From: Cytospora piceicola | Lineage: Eukaryota; Ascomycota; Sordariomycetes; Diaporthales; Cytosporaceae | NCBI GenBank assembly: GCA_023375675.1 | Contig: JALQBC010000030.1 | Span: 248,001 to 312,000 of the forward strand | Direction: 5' to 3' | Length of the DNA stretch: 64,000 bases | Shown here: piece by piece, positions 21,891 to 31,896 of the stretch | How positions within the stretch are numbered: the first letter of the stretch is position 1 | Layout: every line of letters starts with the position of its first letter | Notes under the pieces: model-generated | What the model saw: only the letters and a program-made list of their open reading frames with translations | Told to the model about the DNA's origin: nothing | The model's database searches: none | Made by a program: the position numbers and the translations under genes

Positions 21891-22782
21891 GACGATAAGC
21901 GGATGGATTGTAATATGGGTCGAAAGACGTTGGGGTGGGATGTCGTGTGATCAATCAAAGGTGAGATAAAGTATACTGGGTTTCTCTATTGTAAGGTGAA
22001 TCCCTGTATTCTTCTGCCTGTCAGTTCTGGCTGGGCTGGCGCCCGCTTAAGTACCTAAGTTGACTACCTCAGGTACACAAGGCTCTGGAGTGGATGTTGG
22101 CCCTGTTTGTTAGTCCTGGTATTCCCCGCTCCATTAACCAGGGTATATGTTGATGTGAATCCCGGTCAGTATTCCGCATTGGTGTCGGCGCGCGCATTGG
22201 TGCAATAAAGGTCGGCCCAACTACCAATGCCCATCCTCCCTGGTGTTTACAAGAACGCGACCAACATTATCCACAAGGGACCAGAACTCCGGCTTTCCGA
22301 GACTCATTGGCCGAGATATTTGCCCGCTAGAGGAGATTCAGGTATCTCCCTCAGGGGGTCTTCCGCTGCATTGTTTCGCGCGTAACATTCATCCATTCCG
22401 TGCCCCAGGGTGTGTTTGCGGCCGAGGACTGCAGACATATGGATACTTCATAGTATTCCATGGTCCATATGCGAACCCAACCCTAGGTTTTTAAATAACT
22501 ACCCTCTTGATTCCATACTTTCTGGTTACATTCATTTCTTACTGCTCGGTAGCGTGATGTGTCTATAGGAGTATAAATCTGCGATGTGTTAAATTATCAA
22601 GACAGAAGCAGTGAAATAAACGTTCTGTATTAATGCCTTCAACTTCGAGTATAATATATACTTTAACAGGTTGAGTGTCCCTAGGTCTTATGGGGTCTTT
22701 ACCAGACTATAATTAACAGGATAGATACGTATGTAGATGAACAAATGCACAAGTGATATTAAAAAACGATGCCGGAATTGGA
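21891..22782. other. Intergenic, no gene seen
   Basis: Divergent/upstream spacer of the DUF4267-like gene running to the P450 relic. Low-complexity AT stretches near 22560-22680. Confidence 0.5.
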
Positions 22783-23133
22783 CTACAGGTCCGTCCGTCT
22801 TGCTGACAAACATATCACGTAGCTGCTGTGATACTCTCCAACTCGGTGCCTCCCATTTCCCTTCCGGTCCCCGCCTGAACCCCGGGGGCCGCGATTTTCA
22901 TCCCCAGGATAAAGGCATGCATCATACAGCCACACCATACGAGCAATCGTGATCATACGCTCCTTCATCGCCATGGACTCCCCGACACACCCACGAGGCC
23001 CGATGCTAAACGGACAAAACGCAGAATGTACCAGGCCATTGTCGTCGCCGCCGCCTGCCAGCCACCACGCTGGTCGATAACGGAACGAATCAGGGTAGTA
23101 CTCTTCATCTTGGTGGATGGCATAGTGGCACAC
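22783..23133 (-). pseudogene. Cytochrome P450 relic (C-terminal exon only)
   Basis: Minus-strand frame of 116 codons holds the P450 C-terminus: IHQDEEYYPDSFRYRPAWWL (the PERF-like region), then the heme-binding loop FSIGPRGCVG with its cysteine, then ARMVWLYDACLYPGDENRG and a tail GNGRHRVGEY. Just upstream is an intron-type acceptor (TAG before GVCHYAIHQ), but no I-helix (AGxxT) or ExxR exon is found in the next 800 bases, so this is only the last exon. The WWL where an R-x-W is expected also departs from the usual PERW. A truncated pseudogene is the best reading. Confidence 0.8.
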
Positions 23134-23397
23134 CCCTAATACTGCCCTTAATTACAACTAAGGTAGGACAGACTGCAATAATTACACACAGCTGGACCCT
23201 CGTCTCGGCGCTTTCAACCCTTCGATTAAAATAGCAACATTCTTGTCCCTACTTGGGCGAGTCTATGCAGGTCGACCTTGAAAATCCACTGTTATTAAGA
23301 AGATCTGCAATACTCGAGTCCTACTGTAGCCACGTCTTATCGACCTTCTCTGCTCGCGAGTAAACATCCACCAAATTCACACAGCAGCATAGCCAGC

Positions 23398-23981
23398 ATG
23401 CATTACAGCTCTACTAGTATACCGCCAGACATGGTAGCCTCGCTTCTAAAGCCTCCCTAAGCCCAGGTTCCGCTCTACGACCAGACACTACAGCCAAACC
23501 TCTATGCGTCGGCTGCAATATGCATACTTGCCGCGTATGTTGCAGTCTTCTTGCGACTGTACGCTCGTCATCTCAAGCGTCAACCATTCGGCTGGGATGA
23601 TTACATGATCATTGTCGGTCTGATAAGTCGGATATGCTAACACATGGGCCTGGTGAAGAAGATACCCTAGGGTACTTACACCCCACTCTGCAGTTCTTCA
23701 CTACTATATTCGTCGGGCTGTGCTTCGCAGTGATTGCTCTTGGAGGAGGCCGTCACGAGGTGGTCACCTATCTTGAGCATCCGGAGCACATTGTTCCTTT
23801 TCTCAAATTGGCTTTAGCAGCTGGTGTGATTTATAACCCGGCATTGTTCTCGATCAAGGTGAAACGCTTCGAAGCCCATCAGTTCTGTTGCAAACCATCA
23901 ACCTAATCATGTCCAGGTGTCGACCCTTCTTTTATACCATCGAATTTTCCCTAGCAGGCGATTCATGTGGATAGCAAGGTG
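23398..23981 (+). pseudogene. Rhodopsin-domain (SAT4/PTH11-like) membrane protein relic
   Basis: Plus-strand exon pieces encode transmembrane helix 1 and loop (YASAAICILAAYVAVFLRLY, then FGWDDYMIIVGL), helix 2 (TTIFVGLCFAVIAL, GGGRHEVV) and part of helix 3 (VSTLLLYHRIFPSRRFMW). This is the order and wording of the fungal rhodopsin/SAT4 integral membrane family, in which FGWDD is diagnostic. An in-frame TAA at 23458-23460, 20 codons after the ATG, interrupts the N-terminus (CAA or GAA to TAA is one base change). After helix 3 and an apparent donor at 23979 no further exons are found, so helices 4-7 are missing. Truncated pseudogene. Confidence 0.7.
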
Positions 23982-24901
23982 TAAGCATGTTCGAACTGGG
24001 AGGCATCCCGTCGAAGGCTTTTGGTTAAACATTAGTAGCAGTAGTGAAAAATGTTAATTGATTAGTACGGGCGGGTGGAGTGTATGGGTGGGTGGGGTTA
24101 CATGGCAAAGAGTTTGACTTCGGATGCAACTTTCACAGGGTCGGCACAAAAACAGGTCATTAAGGAGGCGAAAGTCATCCGTACTTGTATTATGTAGTAT
24201 CAGCACAGGTCCTAGTGTCCTCGGTATGGGAGATCGCGCCGGCGGGCTTAACGTTCGTCGATTGACCGGACGGCCCCCGGACGGCACGAAGCCTTTTGCT
24301 TCCTGCAGCAGCCACATTTTTAATATCCATCGCAGCGAGGTGTGCATGCCTCTTGGACATCCGTATTGAAGCATTGAATCAGCCTTGCCCATCCATCCAT
24401 CCATCCAAGCGCGACTAAAGCTGTACTGAACAATGGTTTTCGCCTGTTGAACGGTAGCTTGTCATCACGGCTGGTCGGCTGGCTGGGTAATCAAAACACT
24501 CTGCAAGTTGGAAGGCTATCGGCCACGATGTTGAAGGCCACATATGCACACCATCATTGCGTGTCTTCCGTCGCAAACACTTGAACTTGAGAAAATTTGG
24601 GTGAACCCGAACACTTGTTCAAGTTTTAGCCACCTTCAAGCGACTTACTGAGTCTACCGTTTTCGGTTGACAACGCCAACTTCCTCGGCCGCATCCCGGT
24701 GAAACCAGCCGCTGGATGTTGAGCATGTCAACCCAGCCTGACTGTCGGACCTGAGGGATGCGTCGAGGATTTCAAGGGCTGAGCGCGAGGTCTACCACCG
24801 CTCTTCCCAGGGACATCGGACTTCAGGTTGAGCGTCGAGACGTACGGACTGATGCGTATATCGAGACACCTTGATGACGCTGACGGACTCAGGTCCATAT
24901 T
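23982..24901. other. Intergenic, no gene seen
   Basis: AT- and G-rich spacer after the rhodopsin relic. Contains a short ATCC repeat near 24388-24404. Confidence 0.5.
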
Positions 24902-25708
24902 CTACTGAACATCAGGAAGCGTGCGCGATGCCTTCGTGGGAAACCATGCGATTTGACTGTGCGGCTTGTTAGCAGGGGTCGCCTTAAAGCCGAATGTGTT
25001 CAGGACAGGTTTTGATGTGCAGTATCAGATAAAAATGAACAATGTAGGTGTGATAAATAATCATATGGGATCATAAACAGCCTCGAAATATCATCATGTA
25101 GGGGGGGCAGACATGGGAAGGGTGTTGACGGCAGAACCACTTACGGTACGTGTTGAAAATCTGGTGCCTCGTCAGGATTAGCGACCACGGTGGCAGGACC
25201 TGTACTTTGGTTTGGTCAGTCAGAAGTTCGGTACGAAGTGAAGAACGAGTTGCAACAGGTTGGTGAACATAGGATCAGAAATAAAATGAACAATGTAGGT
25301 GAGTTTAAAGAATCATTTTGGATCATAAACAGCCTCGGATAACATCATATAGTACAGAGAGGGGTGGCTAGAAGGAAAAACACACTTACGTTTGCCTTAA
25401 AGTCCAAGGCCGGAACCTGGTATAGAGTTGTATCGAGTCCTGTCGTCTAGTGTTGTTAGCTATATGTAAAGTCGGGGGAAAATGGAGAACATGATAGCAG
25501 TGCGGGCAAGATCGTCAGATTAAAAGAACAATGTAGTTAGGTTTGGAGTAAACATGTTTGTATAGAACAAATTCATAAACAGCCTCTATGAAATATCATC
25601 ATATACGGGGAGGGGCCAGGGTAGGTAAAGATTGAGAAGTAAAACTTACAGAGTTGACAAGCTGCAACCGGGTACCACCAAGCCCTCGAGGTAGTGTCTG
25701 GCCATCAT
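24902..25708 (-). CDS. Candidate four-exon small gene with shared intron sequence
   Basis: Hand-built model: exons 25708-25650, 25446-25390, 25204-25145, 24956-24902 (231 nt, 76 residues), with introns 203, 185 and 188 nt. Every donor is GTAAGT, and a model that uses the same phase at all three introns stays open to a TAG. Acceptors were chosen among two or three possibilities per intron, so the reading frame is partly fitted. The first 110-130 nt of the three introns align to each other (see the repeats), whereas exons do not. Residues include no known domain. Downstream of, and on the same strand as, the complex I gene (starting 153 bases after it). It may also be a spliced noncoding transcript. 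Confidence 0.3.
25025..25144 (-). repeat. Intron-homologous repeat, copy A
   Basis: One of three diverged copies. Minus strand begins GTAAGT, then carries GAGGCTGTTTATGAT, and ends in a segment around CTACATTGTTCATTTTTATC. Spacing to the next copy is about 250 bases. Confidence 0.7.
25273..25389 (-). repeat. Intron-homologous repeat, copy B
   Basis: Same order of blocks as copy A (GTAAGT, GAGGCTGTTTATGATCC, CACCTACATTGTTC, ATTTC/TGAT). The segments between copies do not align. Confidence 0.7.
25514..25649 (-). repeat. Intron-homologous repeat, copy C
   Basis: Most diverged copy: GTAAGT, TATATGATGATATTTC, AGAGGCTGTTTATGA, then ACTACATTGTTC and TTAATCTGA, with a longer middle. Confidence 0.65.
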
Positions 25709-25860
25709 TGCAATCACGAGCCACGATGAAGCACCAGAAGGACACTCAGAAGTAGAAAATAAAATGCTATCCATTCATCCTGTCATCGTAAGCTCCCCCT
25801 TGCATGTGGGACGTAAGAAAGTTCTGTAATGTACAAGCCGTCTGGCAGGGGCGGTCTCTT

Positions 25861-26653
25861 CTAGGACGCCTGGACAGAAACGGGGTTGATCTCGACACCG
25901 TACTTCTCCTTCAGTGTCTCTCGTCGCCGCTGTTCGTAGTCTGGTCCTTTGATTCCTGTATGCAAGCACCTGTGTCAGCAATTGAATAACAATGTACCAT
26001 GGGAAGAAATGCTTACCTCGACCCTCTCCAAGATTCTGGATTGTGTTCTCAATTGGACCCCTTCTGTTTGTTCGCAAGTAATCCTTCCTCTCAAACTCGT
26101 CCATTCCCTCGATCTCGGGCTTTTTGCCCCTCAGGCTGCCACCAGTGAGCTCGAACACCGAGAGTGTAATGGAGGTCAAGGCACCGTAGCCCAGAATCAT
26201 GGGGATGCGACCAGCTGCAAAGCTCTTATTAGCCTGGATGCTCGACAATCTCCACCTCTTGGGATCGGCAAAACATACATCGCATTCCCAGAATGGAGCC
26301 AGCGAAGAAACCTCCAATGCCTGCATTGTAGTGGTCCTTCTTCTCGCGCAGGTTAGCCGAGGCATTTGTGACGAACTCGAAGACACCGCCAACAGCAGCT
26401 AGAAGGTAGAAAAGGGCACTGTTAGCAAGCGGCCGGTCTGTCTTTGACTAGAGTAGAACTAGGTCGTACTGAAGGTGAAGATCATTCCGCCGCTATGGGT
26501 GACGATGCCCATGGCACCAAGGTTTGTCGTCCTGGTAGCATTCTTGATACCGGCAGCGAAGATACCGGCAGCACCGGTGATCATGGCGCCCTGAATGCCA
26601 GCCTTGAGGGCGTCGACAGGATGGTATGGACCATCCTCACCGTGGGGCGCCAT
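25861..26653 (-). CDS. Complex I B14.7 / NDUFA11-like subunit (Tim17 family)
   Basis: Exons 26653-26470, 26398-26279, 26214-26017, 25955-25861 give 597 nt, 198 residues. All junctions keep frame: IFTFTAVGGVFEF, GMRSGRIPMILGYG and GEGRGIKGPDYEQRR. Four Tim17-like hydrophobic, glycine-rich segments are visible: AGIQGAMITGAAGIFAAGIK, MGIVTHSGGMIFT, AGIGGFFAGSILGMR and MILGYGALTSITLSVFEL. This is the NDUFA11/B14.7 fold, a membrane-arm accessory subunit of mitochondrial NADH:ubiquinone oxidoreductase. A C-terminal tail (ETLKEKYGVEINPVSVQAS) follows the last helix. A related mitochondrial Tim17-family translocase subunit is the alternative, but the MAPHGEDGPYHPVDALKAG start is of the complex I type. 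Divergent from the Ubp2 gene 1.05 kb away. Confidence 0.85.
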
Positions 26654-27701
26654 TTTCAAATGGTTGAAAGAGTAGTGGAGTCGTCGAAGGAGGGTCAACT
26701 GCTGTCGTCAATGTTGATGTTGTGTGTGCTTTCCCGCTCCCCATTCCCTGTTGGCGTTGGCGGTGGAACTACAATCTCCAATTAGGACAGTGTTATTTGC
26801 CGGCCACGGTGGGGTCTCCAACACGTGACACAGGCCGGCTAGCAATACGTACCCCCAAATCCCACCTTGCAGAGCTGCAGAAACGCTGGGGCCACTGTTA
26901 GCGTCACCGTCCACTAGCGGCGGTCCATTATCACTGGGCAGCGGGCACCTGAAGGCACTGGGCACCGACATCTTCTAGCGGCAGAACCCCATGAGCCTGA
27001 GGGACCCCACTTGGACATATCAGAAGCAGCACACTCAAACCTTGGAAGCTCCGTCATGCCCGTCCAGAGTCCCGACTCTTGACCACATCGACGACTCAGC
27101 ACCTCGGCAGCCACTCTACTCCACAAGGCGACAAGGCTGTCAGCTGTGTGTGTATGCCAGTCAGCTTTACCGATCCCAGATTCACAAGCAAGCAGGCAAA
27201 GTGAGGCAAGGAAAGCAAGCAAACCGCCACTGCCACTGCCACTGCCACTTGTTTGGCATTACTCATCATCATCGCCTTTGGGGTCTTGTCGACACATACA
27301 AGGTTTCATCGGGCAAAGGTTACATGCTGGCGTTGTTGTCCTGCTCTTTTTTGTCCTGCTCTTCGTCCGAGCTTTAATATCAGCATCATTTCCTTCCCTC
27401 TTACTCTCATACTCTCAGGCGGGCAATCATTAAGGACCATAACAACCCTACCTTTGGTTCCTTCCCTCTCACCTTCATCATTTCGTCATCTTCACAAGCG
27501 ACTTCCAACCACATCCAACTGCACATGTGAGGAAGCAGCGACTCTTTTCTTGCCAACCACCAACACAACACACCCATACTAGCAACACGCCACTTAAGCC
27601 GCTTACCAATTAGGCAACTTGGCACGCGACGACTTCATCAACACCCCATACTCAGTACAGTACATCCCCAACATTTGTATCCAAGGTACATCTATCTCTC
27701 T
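26654..27701. promoter_or_regulatory. Divergent promoter of complex I subunit and Ubp2-like gene
   Basis: 1048 bases between start codons. Contains short GCCACT and AAGCAAGC tandem runs near 27180-27250 and long C/T-rich stretches (27340-27560) like fungal promoter leaders. No gene seen. Confidence 0.5.
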
Positions 27702-30700
27702 ATGCCTGCTTCAAAGCGACTCCTCCATCTTGATGCCTCTCAGTCTCCAGCCCAAACGCCGTTCTTGAAGCGACAATGCAAAACTGACCGCCGACCAAAC
27801 CAGGGTCTCAGAAAGATGGGCGACAACAGCTTCGGCTATCAAACCCGCTCGCAGGGTCCTCCCCCCGCCTACTCAGCCGTCGACCAAACCCCCGAGGCCT
27901 ATCCACAACACAAAGATCTCAGTCGACCTGGTATGTACTCTGCTGTCTCACTGCCCTTCCCCTGATTGCCATTAGCAACCCAGTGCTGACACTGCTGACC
28001 AACACCAGGCCGTCTGGCTTCAAAATGGATCTCTGACCTTCTCAACGGCACTCTGGAATGCAGTCAACTAGCATGCACACAGCTCAACTCCTCAACACCA
28101 GCCCATCATAACCTCTATCATGTCTCCAGTCAGTCCAGTCCGGGGTTCGCCGACAACACCGCCCTTACCGTCTGCATGTGTCGAACGTGCAAGAAAACCT
28201 TCACAGTCCGCGTGCAATGCCCTGGTCATGCATGTGAGAAGAAGTTCGAGCGCATGCACCATTTGGTCCTTTGGGAGGTCTTGGACACGCCCGGCCTGCG
28301 CACCAAGTACTACCCTATGGGGACCCAAATACAGTTCAATTGTTCGGCAGTCAACTGTACCATGACTGTCATGATTGACGTATGCGATCCTCGCCTAGAG
28401 GTACGGTGGGAGGCGCATCTGACTGACCGGGATGCTGTTCGGAAGAGGTTGTCAGAACTCATGGAGGCTGATGACCGGAGTCGATACGAGGATCTGACTT
28501 CTCAGGAGAGGCTCGAGAAACTCTTTCCTGCATTTTACCTCATGCAGTACATTCACGACGTTGTCAGGTCTGGCCCAGGAGCCGATGAGAAGAAGGTGGC
28601 CTATAGGAACAAGTTCTTCAACGTCTGCTTCTGGGATCGGTTCCAGGAGCTCTTGAATTATTTGGAGTTCCAGACCATTGAGGGAGATGGCGACAAATCA
28701 TTAGTCCTGCCTTGTCTTGACGAGCAAACCACTGCCGAATTCGTTCCGGCTACGAGGCAGGCTTGGTTCGAGATTATCCGAGCCCATCTATACTTCCTCG
28801 TCGAAGACAATCTACGCGTCGACTTGCTGCCACCCATGGAGCTGTCCATTCAGCCGAAACCTGCCACGTTCGAATTTCTGGAATCTGCTCTGGACGCCAA
28901 GTACTCAAAATCGACTTGGAAACATATTGGCGATCTCGGCTCTGCCGACTTTGACCTCCTCGGCGTTAATAAGGACGTCCACGAGAGTATGTTATGGTAT
29001 GCTTGTCTATGCCAGGGCCAGACACACCCAGAGGACAGAGAGAAATACTTCGACGCCTTGTGTCGCGTGACTCGTAACAGAGAGAATGCCAGTTCCGAGC
29101 TTCGGAAGTACATCGAGGAAGAACAATTGGAGCTGGCCATAGTCAAGTCAACCAAAGACGCTCAAGCGGACTCGGACCCGTTGTCGAGGGCTTACCGAAC
29201 ATTCGAATTGCCTCATTCTGCTAGCGAAGAGTTGGTCATTTTCCAGTTCCAGCACAGCTTGAAGGCGGCATCGCCGGCCGAACGCAAGAAGCTTCGACAT
29301 GATCTATCCCTCATAGGCAGAGATAGAAAGAGTGTCGAAATTGTGCGCACCTCGCAGGTTTTCGAACCGGAAGAGGCGATGGAATTTCTGGGACTTCCGG
29401 CAGATGCTGATCCAGCATTCATTCCCATCCAGGTAAATGAGAATGTGAATGAGGTACGTTGCAGGCTGCTCCAGGCTATCTTTTGACTTTGGTTCCTTCA
29501 AGCTCACATTATATCTCCAGGACAAGAGCATCGACCGCCTCTTGGTTGCAGGCGCCTTGCGATCTCTCCTTGCCAAGAAATACAACAACGGAGACCACGG
29601 CGACATGGAGGCGTTGGCCACCGTCCTGGAATTGGAGGCGCGTGAGCCTTGGATGTCCGAGGGCGAGTCGATCACGGTCGCACCGAATACCACCTCTCAG
29701 GCAGTCGGCGGAACTTCAGTGGATACATCTCTTCCGGTTGGCCTGATGAACATCCGCAATACTTGTTATCTCAACAGCATTCTCCAGTACTTCAATACGG
29801 TCTTGCCGGTGCGAAGCGTTGTTCTCAACTGGGAGGAATACAAGTTGGAACCGACTGAAGAGAATATCGAGACTCGTCGCCTCGGCGGCACGGGCGTGGC
29901 CCTGGACAAGCCAGAGGCTTTCCTGGCCGCGAAATTCGTCGAGGAGATGCGTTCGCTGTTTCTTGAATTTCAGAGCTCTACCGCAAGTGCGATCAAGCCC
30001 CAACAGCGTTTGGCTCTCGCTGCCTTGAAGAATGCCGATAAACTCTTGAAGGCCAAGCCCGCAGAGCCTGCGTCCATGGTCATCGGGCCTCAGCCAAACC
30101 CGAATCCCTCAGACAAGGAACTGGCTCCCCCACCACCTCTTCCAGCGAGGCCTTCGCCTAAACCACCAACGCAGCCAATTGAGCCTACTGTCACAATAAA
30201 CTCCATCTCGGATCAGACTGATACCGCCAGCAACGTTAGCTCAGCTACGCTGGTTGATACGAAAGATGAGGACGTCAACCAGACGTACGTGACAATATCG
30301 GACACCAATGAGGACAAGCCCATCCCTCAGGTCGTGCCAGCCAAGGAACGGGTCGCACTGGATGATGATGACAAGACGAAAGCACCAGAGTCCGAAGAGT
30401 CCACGGGTGAAGTGCTTGCAAGCCAAGAGAAAGTTGAACCGGGCAATTCTGCTGAGAACATGGGAAGCACTGACGCAAACGCGACTACAGTCGCGGTCGA
30501 AGCGAAGATCGAGAATACCCTTTCTGTTGAAGAGAAGATCACAGAAGCTCTGAACGATGTCAGCGTCACTGGAACAGAGCAGCAAGATGTCGAGGAAGTC
30601 ATGGGAAATATTCTCGACCACTTCCATGCCGCGATCAAGCCAACTGGCACAGATGAGGACACAGGCAAACAGACAGACATCATCACCGAGACCTTCTACT

Positions 30701-31791
30701 GGTCTAGTGTCGTGAAGATCCGGCCTGTCAATATGAGTACAGGGAAGGCTGAGTCCGACTTCAGATCTGTGCTTGACTTGTCGAGGTGGATGACGGCGTT
30801 TCCTGCTAAGGACGAGAAGACCGACCTGTACGGAGCCCTCGATTCCAATTTTGACCAGGAATTCCAGGAGGATGGCAATGAAATGGTTACGGCTATCACC
30901 AGGGCGCCTCCCATCCTGCATATCTACATTCAAAGGGGCCAAGAGATCAAGGGAGAACTCAGCAGAAACAACAACGTTGTCGAAATTCCGGAGAGGTTGT
31001 ATCTGGATCGCTACATGGATTGCCCCACTGATTCCGATCTCTTCAAGAAGAGGCAGCGCAGCTGGAACTTGAAGAGGAGGCTCCAAGCTCTGAATGTTGC
31101 GCCGCCGCCGCCAGCGGAACTGGCTAAGGAAGACAAGGGTACAAAGGTCAAAAAGGACGAGATCAAAGAGGCGGGCTATGAGGTCATCGAACAGAATGTC
31201 GAGGACTACGAGACACAAATGTTCATCGACAATGGAGAGGAAGAGTATGTTAGTATCAACGTCCCCTCCCTGTTGAATCCGAACGACAAGGACCTTCTCC
31301 CCGAGAACTTTGAGCCAACCGGCGGAGATGTCACCATGGGTGGTATCCAGGAGTCCTCCCCAGCCAACCTGGATGGCGATGCTTCTCGGCGTCTCAGGGA
31401 GCAGACCGAAGGGGAGAAGTCAAAGGTTCACGAGGAATTGTCGACATTGTTCTCGGACATGACGGATGTCGCATATCGCCTCCATGCGGTCATCTGCCAC
31501 GGCGGTGGTCTTGGCTTTGGGCACTATTGGGTGTGGATATATGACTTCGACGAGAATGTGTGGCGCAGCTACAACGATGAGAGGGTCGAGGTACACCGGG
31601 ACGAGGAAAAGGTGCTCAATGACCTCAACAGCAGTGGGAGGCCATACTACGTTGCCTACGTACGCGAGGACGAGATCAGCCGGATGGTGAAGATCCCATC
31701 TCGCAACATCATTGCTCCCAGCACGACGGGCCTGCCGGGCGACGTCGAAATGCAGGATGCAGAGGTGTCGCACGTGGAGCATCGCGAGTAG
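27702..31791 (+). CDS. Ubp2-like ubiquitin C-terminal hydrolase (USP)
   Basis: Exons 27702-27930, 28009-29453, 29521-31791 give 3945 nt, 1314 residues; starting at the better-context ATG 27816 gives 1276, close to yeast Ubp2 length. The catalytic domain begins late: Cys box GLMNIRNTCYLNSILQYF with Cys640 (numbered from 27702) and His box YRLHAVICHGG...GFGHYWVWIYDF with His1226, followed by RSYNDERV. The long N-terminal region (residues 100-560) matches the Ubp2-type leader, with CMCRTCKKTFTV and a repeated set of helical segments. An insertion of about 200 acidic, Pro-rich residues separates the Cys and His boxes. It removes ubiquitin, likely K63 chains, with E3 partners of the Rsp5 type in yeast. 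A disordered gene follows 105 bases later on the same strand. Confidence 0.9.
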
Positions 31792-31896
31792 AGCTCGGCT
31801 TTCCACCATGACGGCAGCAAGAGGGTTGAGAATATAGCTAGAGGGTCAGATGCATCCCCCGGAGGTGAGCCGTCTGGCCCATTTGCATCGATTAAT

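Noticed and set aside
23398..23460. Intron removing the early TAA in the rhodopsin relic
   Set aside because: A GTAGCC...CCCAG excision would be only about 36 bases and the 3' half is missing anyway.
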